A stretch of DNA of 48,466 nt from Candidatus Prevotella equi (GCA_018065145.1 JAGHTW010000173.1:1-48466); one strand, 5' to 3'; shown: positions 27,479-36,727, numbered from the stretch's first letter. Numbers and translations: made by a program. Notes: generated by a model from the sequence alone, not told the origin.

Positions 27479-27841
27479 TTAGTCCAAATCAGGAATCTCT
27501 GTGATAGGAGCATCCTGCCACAAGGTCTCAAGATCATAGAAGTCGCGAGCCTCTGGCAAGAAGATATGAACGATAATGTCAACATAGTCCATCGCTACCC
27601 AGATACAATTCTCCGTACCCGCAGTACGAACAGGTTTCTCCTTCAATTCCTTGCGCATAGTCTCTTCTACAGAGTCCATTATGGCTGATATCTGAGAAGG
27701 AGAGTTTCCCTCACAAATAACAAAAGCCTGACATATTACGCCTTCCATTCCCTCCATGTCAACAACATTGATGCTGTGACCTTTCTTTTCCTGTATTCCC
27801 TTGACTGCTGTGTCAACGAGTGTCTGTATTTTTTCTTTCAT
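27479..27841 (-). CDS. rsfS: Ribosome silencing factor RsfS
   Basis: Small factor binding uL14 on the large subunit to prevent subunit joining when nutrients are scarce. The signature WVAMDYVDIIVHIFLPEARDFYDLETLW is complete in its key residues. The start is set at the ATG at 27841 (120 residues), not the in-frame ATG at 27880, because a good -7 box (27868-27875) lies between them and the family begins at this point. It appears to head the operon that continues through ftsH, cdsA, GH127, the LolD-like ATPase and cvfB. Confidence 0.93.
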   Translation of the reverse strand: MKEKIQTLVDTAVKGIQEKKGHSINVVDMEGMEGVICQAFVICEGNSPSQISAIMDSVEETMRKELKEKPVRTAGTENCIWVAMDYVDIIVHIFLPEARDFYDLETLWQDAPITEIPDLD

Positions 27842-27867
27842 ATTCCTATTTTGTAAATAATTGAATG

Positions 27868-27875
27868 CAAAGTTA
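27868..27875 (-). promoter_or_regulatory. -7 box of the rsfS-ftsH operon promoter
   Basis: On the minus strand this reads TAACTTTG then C, 26 bases upstream of the rsfS start codon. It fixes the start choice for rsfS. Confidence 0.65.
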
Positions 27876-27958
27876 CACATTATTTATTAAATAACGGCAG
27901 AACAGAAATCAATTATACACACATAATGGAATAAAAGACAAAAAAAACACCGAAATGT

Positions 27959-27989
27959 TTTGCAGTTTCAGAAAATATTACTAACTTTG
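27959..27989 (+). promoter_or_regulatory. Promoter of the yceD-rpmF-fabH operon
   Basis: TTTG at 27959-27962 and TAacTTTG at 27982-27989, with a 19-base spacer, match the Bacteroidota consensus. The first possible start codon (27997) lies 7 bases past the -7 box. Confidence 0.75.
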
Positions 27990-27996
27990 CAGCCAA

Positions 27997-28521
27997 ATGT
28001 TTAGTTTAGAGACAATGGATATAGACCTTTTAGCACTGAAGGAAGACTCTTACGAGGCCTCCGTAATGCTTGACAAAGACTTTTTCCTTAGTCTTGATGA
28101 CGCCCAGATACAAGATGGAAGAGTAAACGCCAAACTGCTTATACGCAAGGCAGCAACGGAAGAGTTTACCCTTACTATCAGTGTCGAGGGCACTGTTATG
28201 GTGCAATGCGATTTGTGTCTTGAAGACATGGAGCAACCCGTAAAGGCGGAAAGCAGTTACATCGTTAAACTAGGACAAAACCCAAGCGAAGACGAGGACA
28301 TCATCATCGTGGACGAGAATGAAGGAATACTCTCCACCGCATGGCTCGTCTATGAGACAATAGTATTGGCAATACCCATCAAGCACGTTCATGCACCTGG
28401 AAAATGCAATGATGCGATGATTAAAAAACTCCAAGAGTTATCAGCCACCCGAAGTGGTGATGAGATTGCAGAAGATACCATTGATCCTCGCTGGGCTGCA
28501 CTGGCACAACTAAAGAATTAG
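27997..28521 (+). CDS. yceD: YceD/DUF177 family protein
   Basis: A 174-residue YceD/DUF177 protein. The family accompanies ribosomal protein L32 in nearly all bacteria and is linked to 23S rRNA and L32 homeostasis. The core VQCDLCLEDMEQPVKAESSYIVKL carries the conserved CxxC. The C-terminal DPRWAALAQLKN is the usual family ending. The start is taken at 27997. A second ATG at 28015 is an alternative that would allow a ~20-base leader. It is followed by rpmF 63 bases downstream. Confidence 0.9.
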   Translation: MFSLETMDIDLLALKEDSYEASVMLDKDFFLSLDDAQIQDGRVNAKLLIRKAATEEFTLTISVEGTVMVQCDLCLEDMEQPVKAESSYIVKLGQNPSEDEDIIIVDENEGILSTAWLVYETIVLAIPIKHVHAPGKCNDAMIKKLQELSATRSGDEIAEDTIDPRWAALAQLKN

Positions 28522-28584
28522 AAAATGCCAGTGACTATCTTTCATTAACAGCAAATAGTAAAACATTAAAAATTAAAAAACAAA

Positions 28585-28773
28585 ATGGCACATCCAAAAA
28601 GAAGACAGTCAAAGACTCGTACACTTAAGCGTCGTACACATGATAAGGCAGTAGCTCCTACACTCGCTGTATGCCCTAACTGCGGTGCATACTATGTTTA
28701 CCACACTGTATGTCCTACATGCGGACAGTATCGTGGTCAGCAGGCAATCGTAATGGACGAGGTAGCTGAGTAA
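28585..28773 (+). CDS. rpmF: Ribosomal protein bL32
   Basis: Small 62-residue large-subunit ribosomal protein. The N-terminal MAHPKRRQSKTR is diagnostic. It is the zinc-binding form, with CPNC and CPTC pairs at residues 29-32 and 45-48. The position between yceD and fabH is the classic arrangement. Confidence 0.97.
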   Translation: MAHPKRRQSKTRTLKRRTHDKAVAPTLAVCPNCGAYYVYHTVCPTCGQYRGQQAIVMDEVAE

Positions 28774-28808
28774 TACTTTTATTTTTTTGATTCCCCAAGA
28801 TTATCATA

Positions 28809-29816
28809 ATGGAGAAGATTAATGCTGTTATCACCGGCATCGGTGGTTACGTACCTGAATATATACTTACAAACGAAGAGCTCTCTCGCATGGTTGAAAC
28901 CAGCGATGATTGGATTCTCACACGTGTAGGTATCAAGGAGCGCCGCATCCTCAACGAAGAGGGACTGGGCTCTGCATACATGGCACGCAAGGCCGTACGT
29001 CAGTTGATTCAGAAGACCGGTGTTGACCCACAGACTGTTGACGCTGTTATCTGCGCAACAACAACAGGCGACTACCGTTTCCCTTCAAATGCCAGCATCG
29101 TTATCGGTAAGCTCGGCATGAAGAATGCCCACGGCTTCGACGTATCATGCGCTTGCTGCGGATTCCTCTATACTGTTGATCTCGCTTGTTCAATGATACA
29201 GAGCGGACGATATAAGAGAGTTATCGTCGTTGCTGCCGAGAAGATGTCTTCTATCGTTGACTATCAGGACCGTCAGACATGTGTATTGTTCGGTGATGGT
29301 GCTGCAGCTGCAATGATTGAAGCTACAACAGAAGAGGGCGTTGGATTCGTTGACTCATACCTCCGTACTGATGGCATCGGATTACCTTATCTTCACATGA
29401 AGGCAGGTGGTTCTGCTTGCCCTGCATCACACTACACCGTTGATCACCGTATGCACTACATCTATCAGGAGGGTCGTACAGTGTTCCGCTATGCCGTAAC
29501 ATCTATGGCTGATGATGTAGAGGAGATAATGAAGCGCAACAACCTCAGCAAGGAAGACGTAACATGGGTCATCCCTCACGAGGCAAACATGCGTATCATT
29601 GAGGCTGTTACAAAGCGCCTTGACATTCCAATGGAGAAGGTAATGATTAACATCGAGCACTATGGTAACACCAGTGCCGCTTCTATCGCACTTGCTCTCT
29701 GGGACTTCGAGAAGAAATTGAAGAAGGGCGACAACGTAATCCTTACAGCATTCGGTGCTGGTTTCGTACACGGAGCAAGCTACCTCAAGTGGGGTTACGA
29801 TGGAGACAAGGCATAA
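28809..29816 (+). CDS. fabH: Beta-ketoacyl-ACP synthase III
   Basis: Starts fatty-acid synthesis by condensing acetyl-CoA with malonyl-ACP. The catalytic triad is visible: C116 in SCACCGF, H257 in IPHEAN and N287 in HYGNTSA. The active-site strand reads SCACCGF, with three cysteines in four positions, against the usual SAACAGF. The 335 residues are full length. It is the last gene of the yceD operon; a strong hairpin terminator follows within 35 bases. Confidence 0.96.
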   Translation: MEKINAVITGIGGYVPEYILTNEELSRMVETSDDWILTRVGIKERRILNEEGLGSAYMARKAVRQLIQKTGVDPQTVDAVICATTTGDYRFPSNASIVIGKLGMKNAHGFDVSCACCGFLYTVDLACSMIQSGRYKRVIVVAAEKMSSIVDYQDRQTCVLFGDGAAAAMIEATTEEGVGFVDSYLRTDGIGLPYLHMKAGGSACPASHYTVDHRMHYIYQEGRTVFRYAVTSMADDVEEIMKRNNLSKEDVTWVIPHEANMRIIEAVTKRLDIPMEKVMINIEHYGNTSAASIALALWDFEKKLKKGDNVILTAFGAGFVHGASYLKWGYDGDKA

Positions 29817-29847
29817 TAATGATTAGCAACAAACTAAAATAAAAACG

Positions 29848-29890
29848 AGGCGCGTCTCATTAAGTAAATGAGATGCGCCTTTTTGCTTTT
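29848..29890 (+). terminator. Strong terminator abutting the era start codon
   Basis: AGGCGCGTCTCATT (29848-29861) pairs with AATGAGATGCGCCT (29867-29880) over 14 bp with one G-T. The tract TTTTGCTTTTT follows. The era ATG begins at 29892, directly after the tract. Confidence 0.88.
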
Positions 29891-29891
29891 T

Positions 29892-30794
29892 ATGGAGAAG
29901 AAAGAGACAATAAAACATCGCTCAGGTTTCGTCAATATCGTAGGCAATCCTAATGTTGGCAAGTCAACACTCATGAACCAACTGGTCGGCGAGAGGATAT
30001 CAATCGCTACCTTTAAGGCTCAGACTACACGACATCGTATAATGGGCATTGTAAACACACCAGAGATGCAGATAGTATTCTCTGATACTCCTGGTGTACT
30101 GAAGCCAAACTACAAGTTACAAGAGTCAATGCTCGCCTTTTCCGAGTCTGCATTAACAGATGCAGATATATTGCTTTATGTGACGGACGTAGTGGAAGAC
30201 CCAGAGAAGAACCGCGATTTCCTTGACAAAGTAGCAAAACAGACTATTCCTGTTATACTTCTCATCAATAAGATTGACCAAAGCGACCAGAAGAAACTTG
30301 GCGAGATTGTTGAGAAATGGCATTCGCTTCTTCCTAACGCAGAGATACTTCCACTGTCAGCAAAGAACAAATTCGGCGTTGACATTCTCCTTAACCGTAT
30401 CAAAGAACTGCTCCCTGAGTCACCTCCGTTCTTTGATAAAGAGCAATTAACGGACAAGCCTGCACGATTCTTCGTAACAGAGATAATCAGAGAGAAGATT
30501 CTTCTTTATTACGACAAGGAGATACCATACAGCGTGGAGGTACGTTGCGACTCATTCAAAGAAACAGAAAAGCGCATTCATATCACAGCAACAATATATG
30601 TAGAGCGTGACTCACAGAAGGGTATCATCATCGGACATCAGGGTATCGCAATAAAGAAGGTTAATACAGAAGCACGCAAGGCTTTGGAGAAATTCTTTGA
30701 CAAGTCAATATACCTTGAGACTTTCGTGAAAGTAGATAAGGACTGGCGCTCAAACGATAAGGAGCTGACGTCTTTCGGATATAACTTAGTATAG
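29892..30794 (+). CDS. era: GTPase Era
   Basis: Essential GTPase binding the 3' end of 16S rRNA during small-subunit maturation. G1 is GNPNVGKST (residues 18-26), G3 is DTPG and G4 is NKID. The C-terminal KH domain carries GHQGIAIKKVNTEARKALE. It is 300 residues from the ATG at 29892. An in-frame ATG at 29868 would put the N-terminus inside the terminator stem and is rejected. No promoter is visible between the terminator and era, so expression may depend on read-through. Confidence 0.96.
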   Translation: MEKKETIKHRSGFVNIVGNPNVGKSTLMNQLVGERISIATFKAQTTRHRIMGIVNTPEMQIVFSDTPGVLKPNYKLQESMLAFSESALTDADILLYVTDVVEDPEKNRDFLDKVAKQTIPVILLINKIDQSDQKKLGEIVEKWHSLLPNAEILPLSAKNKFGVDILLNRIKELLPESPPFFDKEQLTDKPARFFVTEIIREKILLYYDKEIPYSVEVRCDSFKETEKRIHITATIYVERDSQKGIIIGHQGIAIKKVNTEARKALEKFFDKSIYLETFVKVDKDWRSNDKELTSFGYNLV

Positions 30795-30903
30795 AAAACT
30801 AAGCAAAGCAAATTACACAACATTATTTATTAACCCAGAGTAATATAAACCCAGTTTATTTACTGAGCAAAAATGGAACCGCAAAAGGAGCGGGAAATGA
30901 AAA

Positions 30904-32217
30904 ATGGGAAACTTAGTAGCTATCGTAGGACGCCCGAACGTGGGCAAATCTACGCTTTTCAACAGGCTGACAAAGACTCGTCACGCCATCGTTAGTGACA
31001 TTGCAGGCACGACACGCGACCGCCAATACGGTAAATGCGAATGGTCTGGCAAGGAATTCTCCGTCGTTGATACCGGAGGATGGGTAGTAAACAGTGATGA
31101 TATCTTTGAAGATGCCATCCGCGAACAGGTAAAGATTGCAACAGAAGAGGCTGACCTCGTGCTTTTCCTTGTTGACGTACAGACGGGTGTTACCGATCTC
31201 GATGAGGACGTAGCAATGATACTGCGCAGAACGAAACTGCCTGTAATACTTGTCAGCAACAAAACCGACAACAACGAACAGCAGTACTACGCAGCAGACT
31301 TCTATCGTCTTGGTCTTGGCGACCCTTTCTGCATCAGTGCAGTAACAGGATTCGGCACAGGAGACTTGCTTGACAAGATTCTTGAGCTTCTTCCTGATAA
31401 TAAAGACGAAGGCGCAGAGGAAGGAATACCACGTTTTGCCGTTGTAGGACGCCCTAATGCCGGAAAATCAAGTATCATCAATGCATTCATCGGACAGGAA
31501 CGCAACATCGTAACAGAAATAGCAGGTACAACACGTGACTCTATATACACTCGTTATGACAAATTCGGCTTTGACTTCTATCTCGTTGACACCGCAGGAA
31601 TACGACGCAAGAACAAGGTAAACGAAGATTTGGAGTTCTATAGCGTTATGCGCTCTATCCGCGCCATAGAGAATTCCGACGTTTGTATCCTTATGATTGA
31701 TGCCACTCGCGGCATTGAGGCACAGGATATGAACATATTCCAACTCATACAGAAGAACAACAAGTCGCTTGTTGTCGTAGTAAACAAGTGGGACTTGGTA
31801 CAGGACAAAGACCAGATGGTTATCAAGACATTTGAAAATGCCATCCGCGAGCGCATGGCCCCATTCACCGATTTCCCTATTGTCTTTGCTTCTGCAGTTA
31901 CAAAGCAGCGTATCTTCAAGGTTCTTGAGACTGCCAAGGAGGTATATCTCAACCGTAAGGCAAAGATAGGCACCAGCAAGCTGAACGAAGTGATGCTGCC
32001 TATCATTGAGGCTACACCACCACAGTCAATAAAGGGCAAATACATTAAGATTAAATACTGCACACAGGTGCCTGACACTCAGATACCAACATTCGTATTC
32101 TACGCAAACCTGCCACAGTATGTAAAGGAACAATACCGCCGTTTCCTTGAGAACCAGATACGTGCACACTGGAATCTTACCGGTACTCCTATCAATGTAT
32201 TCATACGACAGAAGTAA
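30904..32217 (+). CDS. der: Double GTPase Der (EngA)
   Basis: Essential tandem GTPase for 50S assembly, 437 residues. The first G domain has GRPNVGKST at residues 9-17 and the second GRPNAGKSS near 182, each with its DTGG or DTAGIRR switch and NKxD motif. A C-terminal KH-like domain ends the protein ([21 protein letters not shown]). It lies 109 bases after era on the same strand; that gap shows no promoter or other feature. It is followed 3 bases later by a lipoprotein gene. Confidence 0.97.
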   Translation: MGNLVAIVGRPNVGKSTLFNRLTKTRHAIVSDIAGTTRDRQYGKCEWSGKEFSVVDTGGWVVNSDDIFEDAIREQVKIATEEADLVLFLVDVQTGVTDLDEDVAMILRRTKLPVILVSNKTDNNEQQYYAADFYRLGLGDPFCISAVTGFGTGDLLDKILELLPDNKDEGAEEGIPRFAVVGRPNAGKSSIINAFIGQERNIVTEIAGTTRDSIYTRYDKFGFDFYLVDTAGIRRKNKVNEDLEFYSVMRSIRAIENSDVCILMIDATRGIEAQDMNIFQLIQKNNKSLVVVVNKWDLVQDKDQMVIKTFENAIRERMAPFTDFPIVFASAVTKQRIFKVLETAKEVYLNRKAKIGTSKLNEVMLPIIEATPPQSIKGKYIKIKYCTQVPDTQIPTFVFYANLPQYVKEQYRRFLENQIRAHWNLTGTPINVFIRQK

Positions 32218-32220
32218 AGT

Positions 32221-32631
32221 ATGCGCAACAACATCTATTGTTTCATCATCATTCTTCTCTGTTCCGCTTGCATGGCCTTTACGTCATGCAAGAAGGACAT
32301 CGTAACACCAGAAAGCGTTGCACTAGAGACAGCACGCATGTACTATGACATGCTGTTGAAAGGCGACTACGACAATTTCGTTGATGCCACATTGCATGGT
32401 GACAGCATATCGCCTGTTTATCGTCAGCAACTGGTGCTCAACGCAAAGATGTTCATAGAGAAACAGAAGAAGGAACATGACGGCATTGACAGCATTACGG
32501 CTGTCCGCGCTACAGCAGATACGGCATCACATACTGCCAATTCTTTCCTCTCTATCTATTTCAGCGACAAGACAAAAGAAGAAATTGTCGTACCCATGAT
32601 AGAAAAGGGCGGTATATGGTATATAAGGTAA
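32221..32631 (+). CDS. Small lipoprotein, DUF4878-like
   Basis: A 136-residue lipoprotein with lipobox FTSC (cysteine at residue 23). The mature part has the alpha-plus-beta outline of NTF2-like DUF4878 proteins: a helix with ARMYYDMLLKGDYDNFVDA, then four strands ending GGIWYIR. The function is unknown. It starts 3 bases after der, so it is almost certainly co-transcribed with it. Confidence 0.78.
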   Translation: MRNNIYCFIIILLCSACMAFTSCKKDIVTPESVALETARMYYDMLLKGDYDNFVDATLHGDSISPVYRQQLVLNAKMFIEKQKKEHDGIDSITAVRATADTASHTANSFLSIYFSDKTKEEIVVPMIEKGGIWYIR

Positions 32632-32637
32632 ACGAGA

Positions 32638-32707
32638 AGCGTCCATATTGCATTATTATAGCACAATCGCGTTAATATAATGTAAAATAGTTGACATAAG
32701 GGACGCT
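32638..32707. other. Nested inverted repeats upstream of glyS
   Basis: AGCGTCC (32638-32644) pairs with GGACGCT (32701-32707). Inside, CATTAT (32651-32656) pairs with ATAATG (32677-32682). A T-rich stretch follows the outer arm. It could be a weak terminator for der-lipoprotein or a folded element ahead of the glyS promoter. It lies upstream of the predicted glyS transcription start, so it is not a leader riboswitch of glyS. Confidence 0.35.
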
Positions 32708-32724
32708 ATGTAATATTTTTTTAG

Positions 32725-32732
32725 TATCTTTG
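32725..32732 (+). promoter_or_regulatory. -7 box of the glyS promoter
   Basis: TAtcTTTG followed by C, about 37 bases before the glyS start codon. No good -33 TTTG is present. Confidence 0.55.
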
Positions 32733-32769
32733 CACAATTAAACGTAAACAAAACAAATACAAAATAAAA

Positions 32770-34314
32770 ATGGCACAGCAAGAAGACGTATTCAAGAAGA
32801 TTGTTAGTCACTGCAAGGAGTATGGTTTCGTATTCCCTTCAAGTGAGATTTATGATGGTTTGGGCGCAGTATATGACTACGCTCAGAACGGTGTAGAGAT
32901 GAAGAACAACATCAAACAGTACTGGTGGCAGTCAATGGTGTTGCTTCACGACAACATCGTAGGTATCGATTCCTCTATCTTTATGCATCCAACAATATGG
33001 AAGGCATCAGGTCACGTTGACGCATTCAATGACCCTCTCATTGACAACCGCGACTCAAAGAAGCGTTACCGCGCTGACGTTCTCATCGAGGAACAAATGG
33101 CAAAGTACGAAGACAAGATAGCAAAGGAAGTGGCAAAGGCTGCTAAGAAGTTCGGTGATTCCTTTGACGAGGCACAGTTCCGCGCTACTAACCCACGCGT
33201 ACAGGAGAACCAGAAGAAGTTTGATGATTTGCATGCACGTTATGCAAAGGCAATGAACGACATGGACCTTGATATGCTTAAGCAGATCATCGTTGACGAA
33301 GAGATTGTTTGTCCTATCTCTGGTACAAAGAACTGGACAGACGTTCGTCAGTTCAACCTTATGTTCTCTACCGAGATGGGTGCTTCTGCAGACAACTCAA
33401 TGAAGATATATCTCCGTCCAGAGACAGCGCAGGGTATCTTCGTAAACTACCTGAACGTACAGAAGACTGGTCGTATGAAGATTCCATTCGGTATTGCACA
33501 GATTGGTAAGGCATTCCGTAATGAGATCGTTGCACGTCAGTTCATCTTCCGTATGCGTGAGTTCGAACAGATGGAGATGCAGTTCTTCATTAAGCCTGGT
33601 ACAGAGCTTGACTGGTTCGCAAAGTGGAAAGAGACACGTATGAAGTGGCATCAGAACCTTGGTTTCGGTGCAGAGAACTATCGTTTCCACGACCATGACA
33701 AGTTGGCTCACTACGCTAACGCAGCAACAGACGTTGAGTTCCGCATGCCTTTCGGCTTCAAGGAGGTAGAAGGCATCCACTCTCGCACAAACTTTGACCT
33801 TGGCAACCACGCTAAGTTCTCAGGAAAGAAGATTGAGTACTTTGATCCAGAAATCAACGAGTCATACGTTCCTTACGTTATCGAGACATCTATCGGTGTT
33901 GACCGTATGTTCCTCTCTATCATGTGTCACAGCTATGAGGAGGAGAAGCTTGAGAATGGCGAGACACGTACAGTGCTTCACTTGCCTGCAGCCCTTGCTC
34001 CTGTTAAGCTCGCTGTATTCCCTCTCACAAAGAAGGACGGACTTCCAGAGAAGGCAAAGGAAATCATCAACGACCTTAAGTTCCACTTCAACTGTAAGTA
34101 CGAGGAGAAGGACCAGATTGGTAAGCGTTACCGTCGTCAGGATGCTATCGGTACTCCATTCTGCGTAACAGTAGATCACCAGACTCTTGAGGACAACACA
34201 GTAACACTTCGTTACCGTGACACCATGGAACAGGTACGTGTGAACATCGCAGACCTTCGTGGAATGATTGAGGATCAGGTATCTATCACTGCTCTGCTGA
34301 AGAAGCTTCAGTAA
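32770..34314 (+). CDS. glyS: Glycyl-tRNA synthetase, alpha2 class II type
   Basis: Charges tRNA-Gly. This is the single-chain homodimeric (eukaryote/Bacteroidota) type, not the alpha2beta2 GlyQS. It begins with CKEYGFVFPSSEIYDGLGAVYDYAQNG. Class II motif 2 (GKAFRNEIVARQFIFRMREFEQMEMQFF) and motif 3 (SIGVDRMFLSIM) are present. A C-terminal anticodon-binding domain follows (APVKLAVFPLTKKDG to the end). The 514 residues are full length. It has a promoter of its own and is followed 65 bases later by an FKBP lipoprotein gene. Confidence 0.97.
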   Translation: MAQQEDVFKKIVSHCKEYGFVFPSSEIYDGLGAVYDYAQNGVEMKNNIKQYWWQSMVLLHDNIVGIDSSIFMHPTIWKASGHVDAFNDPLIDNRDSKKRYRADVLIEEQMAKYEDKIAKEVAKAAKKFGDSFDEAQFRATNPRVQENQKKFDDLHARYAKAMNDMDLDMLKQIIVDEEIVCPISGTKNWTDVRQFNLMFSTEMGASADNSMKIYLRPETAQGIFVNYLNVQKTGRMKIPFGIAQIGKAFRNEIVARQFIFRMREFEQMEMQFFIKPGTELDWFAKWKETRMKWHQNLGFGAENYRFHDHDKLAHYANAATDVEFRMPFGFKEVEGIHSRTNFDLGNHAKFSGKKIEYFDPEINESYVPYVIETSIGVDRMFLSIMCHSYEEEKLENGETRTVLHLPAALAPVKLAVFPLTKKDGLPEKAKEIINDLKFHFNCKYEEKDQIGKRYRRQDAIGTPFCVTVDHQTLEDNTVTLRYRDTMEQVRVNIADLRGMIEDQVSITALLKKLQ

Positions 34315-34379
34315 TAAAGCGTTACCAATGTCTGACGGCAATACAGCCAGACAGTAATAACGAAAAGCATCATTAAGGA

Positions 34380-35021
34380 ATGAACAAATACATCTATACA
34401 TTTATATCATGTTGCGTAGCACTTCTGAGCATGACCTCATGCTCAGAAAGTTCTACCGACTCAACCGAGTACACTAACTGGCAAGCAACCAACGATGCAT
34501 ATTTTGAGACTGCATACATACAGGCAGCAGCCAATAGTGTAAGCGATCCTGAGCATTGGAAGTTGCTTAAGGCAACAACGAAAGACAAGGCAGAAGGCAA
34601 GAAGACTGACTATGTCATCATGCAAGTGATTTCTGCTTCGGGCAATACAGAGGCACCAGAACACACCGACTCTGTACGAGTGCACTATCGTGGTTTTCTC
34701 TTGCCATCAGCAACGCACCGCGCTCCTTTATACAACATGGAGGTAGGACTATGTTTTGACAGTTCTTTCTATGGAAATGTACTTGATGTCAACACAGCTA
34801 TCCCTGTTGCATTCCCTGTTGCGGGCAATAACATCGTAGGCTTTTCAACAGCATTGCAATATATGCATCCTGGCGACCACTGCATTGTAACAATACCTTA
34901 TCAGTTAGGATACAAAGACAAGGACAACAATAGCATCCCTGCATATAGTACATTGATATTCGAGATTACGATGGATTCATTCCTTAAGTACGGTAGCAGT
35001 TCATTCCCAAAGAAACAATAA
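34380..35021 (+). CDS. FKBP-type peptidyl-prolyl isomerase lipoprotein
   Basis: A 213-residue lipoprotein (lipobox MTSC, cysteine at residue 21) with a C-terminal FKBP domain. It contains VRVHYRGFLLPS, FDSSFYGNV, PVAGNNIVGFSTALQYMHPGD and IPAYSTLIFEITM, matching the canonical strand order. It probably assists folding of exported proteins in the periplasm or outer membrane. It ends at a bidirectional terminator shared with xylB. Confidence 0.88.
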   Translation: MNKYIYTFISCCVALLSMTSCSESSTDSTEYTNWQATNDAYFETAYIQAAANSVSDPEHWKLLKATTKDKAEGKKTDYVIMQVISASGNTEAPEHTDSVRVHYRGFLLPSATHRAPLYNMEVGLCFDSSFYGNVLDVNTAIPVAFPVAGNNIVGFSTALQYMHPGDHCIVTIPYQLGYKDKDNNSIPAYSTLIFEITMDSFLKYGSSSFPKKQ

Positions 35022-35072
35022 GCAAACATTACGAAACAAGCAATCATAACTTGTTTTACAAAAGGCATAAAG

Positions 35073-35104
35073 AAAGCCCCATCCTCGTTTGAGAATGGGG
35101 CTTT
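35073..35104. terminator. Bidirectional terminator between FKBP gene and xylB
   Basis: AAAGCCCCATCCTC pairs with GAGAATGGGGCTTT across loop GTTT (one mismatch). It lies between two convergent genes. Confidence 0.85.
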
Positions 35105-35122
35105 ACTTATGTCGTTATTATT

Positions 35123-36604
35123 TTACTTTATCTTCTCGCACCACAGCTTATAAGCAGCCTTATAAGCCTCAGTATCCTCTACAGGTTTCTCGATAGCACG
35201 CAACTTAAGTGTTGAGAATGCCTCATCGCTATCCTTATATATAGCAGCGCCGATACCAGCTCCCTTTGCTGCGCCCACACTACCGTCTGTTTCGTAGAGT
35301 TCTATCGTTGCTCCTGTAACAGCAGCAAGAGTACGACGGAAGAGAGGTGACAGGAACAGATTAGCATGACCAGCCTTGATGGTCTTAATCTCCATACCCA
35401 TCTGCGCCATTATCTCCATACCGTAAGCGAAAGAGAACGCTATACCCTCCTGAGCGGCACGCAACACGTGTGCCTTAGTATGAATATTGAAGTTGATACC
35501 CTGCACGCTTGCGCCAGGATTCTCATTCTGCAGCACACGCTCTGCACCGTTTCCGAATGGAATGACAGACAATCCCTCAGCACCTACAGGCACAGACTCT
35601 GCAAGGTCATTCATCTCTGCGTATGATATACCCTCTGGAGCAACAGTACGCTTCATCCAAGCATTAAGGATACCAGTGCCGTTGATGCACAACAACACAC
35701 CAAGACGATCAACATCCTCGGTATAGTTGACATGTGCAAAGGTATTAACACGGCTCTTTGGATCATAGTTCACCTCACCAAGCACGCCATATACCACGCC
35801 AGAAGTACCACCAGTAGCAGCAATCTCACCAGGCTTAAGCACATTCAGTGAAAGAGCATTGTTAGGTTGGTCACCACCGCGATAGCTTATAGGCGTACCT
35901 TCTGCGAGACCAGTCTCTGCTGCTGCTTCCTTTGAAACAGTACTCTGCACAGAGAATGTTGGAACGATATCAGCAATGCATGATGCTGGGAATCCATAGT
36001 AATCAAAGAGGAACTGAGCAGGCTTCTTCTCCTTGAAGTCCCACATCATACCTTCAGACAATCCGCTGATAGTAGTATTTATCTTACCACTTAGTTTCAT
36101 TGCGAGATAGTCACCAGGAAGCATCACCTTATATATCTTAGCGAACGTCTCTGGTTCATTCTCCTTCACCCATGCCAGCTTTGCAGCAGTGAAGTTACCA
36201 GGAGAGTTAAGCAAATGACTAAGACACTGCTCGTCACCGAGTTCATTAAACGCCTTGTCGCCATAAGGAACGGCGCGTGAGTCACACCAAATAATAGAGT
36301 CACGCAACACTTTCTGATCCTTATCCACGCAAACGAGACCATGCATCTGGTAAGAGATACCTATTGCCTTTATCTCTTCTGCTGCAGCATTAGCGTCAGA
36401 CATAATCTTCTTCAACGCGAGTTTTGCATTTGTCCACCACATCTCCGGGTCCTGTTCTGCCCATCCTGTCTTATGAGATGTGATAGGAGCTTCTGACTCT
36501 GGATAGAAAGCAGAGGCTGCCATCTGTCCTGTTTCTACATCAACGAGTGATGCCTTCACGCTTGACGTGCCGACATCGAATCCTAATAAATATTGCTTTG
36601 CCAT
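35123..36604 (-). CDS. xylB: Xylulokinase
   Basis: FGGY-family sugar kinase phosphorylating D-xylulose to xylulose 5-phosphate in xylose use. The N-terminal phosphate motif is GFDVGTSSVK. The signatures SYQMHGLV and WCDSRA (xylulokinase type rather than glycerol kinase) are present, as is catalytic D245 in GGDQPNNAL, followed by TGGTSGV. The 493 residues are full length. It stands alone with its own promoter; xylose isomerase and transporter genes are not in the window. Confidence 0.93.
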   Translation of the reverse strand: MAKQYLLGFDVGTSSVKASLVDVETGQMAASAFYPESEAPITSHKTGWAEQDPEMWWTNAKLALKKIMSDANAAAEEIKAIGISYQMHGLVCVDKDQKVLRDSIIWCDSRAVPYGDKAFNELGDEQCLSHLLNSPGNFTAAKLAWVKENEPETFAKIYKVMLPGDYLAMKLSGKINTTISGLSEGMMWDFKEKKPAQFLFDYYGFPASCIADIVPTFSVQSTVSKEAAAETGLAEGTPISYRGGDQPNNALSLNVLKPGEIAATGGTSGVVYGVLGEVNYDPKSRVNTFAHVNYTEDVDRLGVLLCINGTGILNAWMKRTVAPEGISYAEMNDLAESVPVGAEGLSVIPFGNGAERVLQNENPGASVQGINFNIHTKAHVLRAAQEGIAFSFAYGMEIMAQMGMEIKTIKAGHANLFLSPLFRRTLAAVTGATIELYETDGSVGAAKGAGIGAAIYKDSDEAFSTLKLRAIEKPVEDTEAYKAAYKLWCEKIK

Positions 36605-36639
36605 TGTTTTAGTATAATATAATATTTAGATTTCTTCAG

Positions 36640-36647
36640 CAAAGGTA
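36640..36647 (-). promoter_or_regulatory. -7 box of the xylB promoter
   Basis: On the minus strand this reads TACCTTTG then C, about 35 bases before the xylB start codon. No -33 TTTG is recognised. Confidence 0.6.
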
Positions 36648-36727
36648 GTATATTTTTTACTATTTGCCGTTCACTTTAGCGTAAAAAATGTGCGAGAGGT
36701 GAAAAGTGTAATGATTATGATACAATA

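Noticed and set aside
27842..27880. Earlier ATG for rsfS
   Set aside because: The -7 promoter box lies between it and the conserved start, so it would not be transcribed.
29868..29891. Earlier ATG for era
   Set aside because: It falls in the terminator stem, and the added residues (MRCAFLLF) do not match Era N-termini.
32638..32769. T-box or other riboswitch controlling glyS
   Set aside because: The structured region lies upstream of the predicted transcription start, and no T-box sequence was seen.
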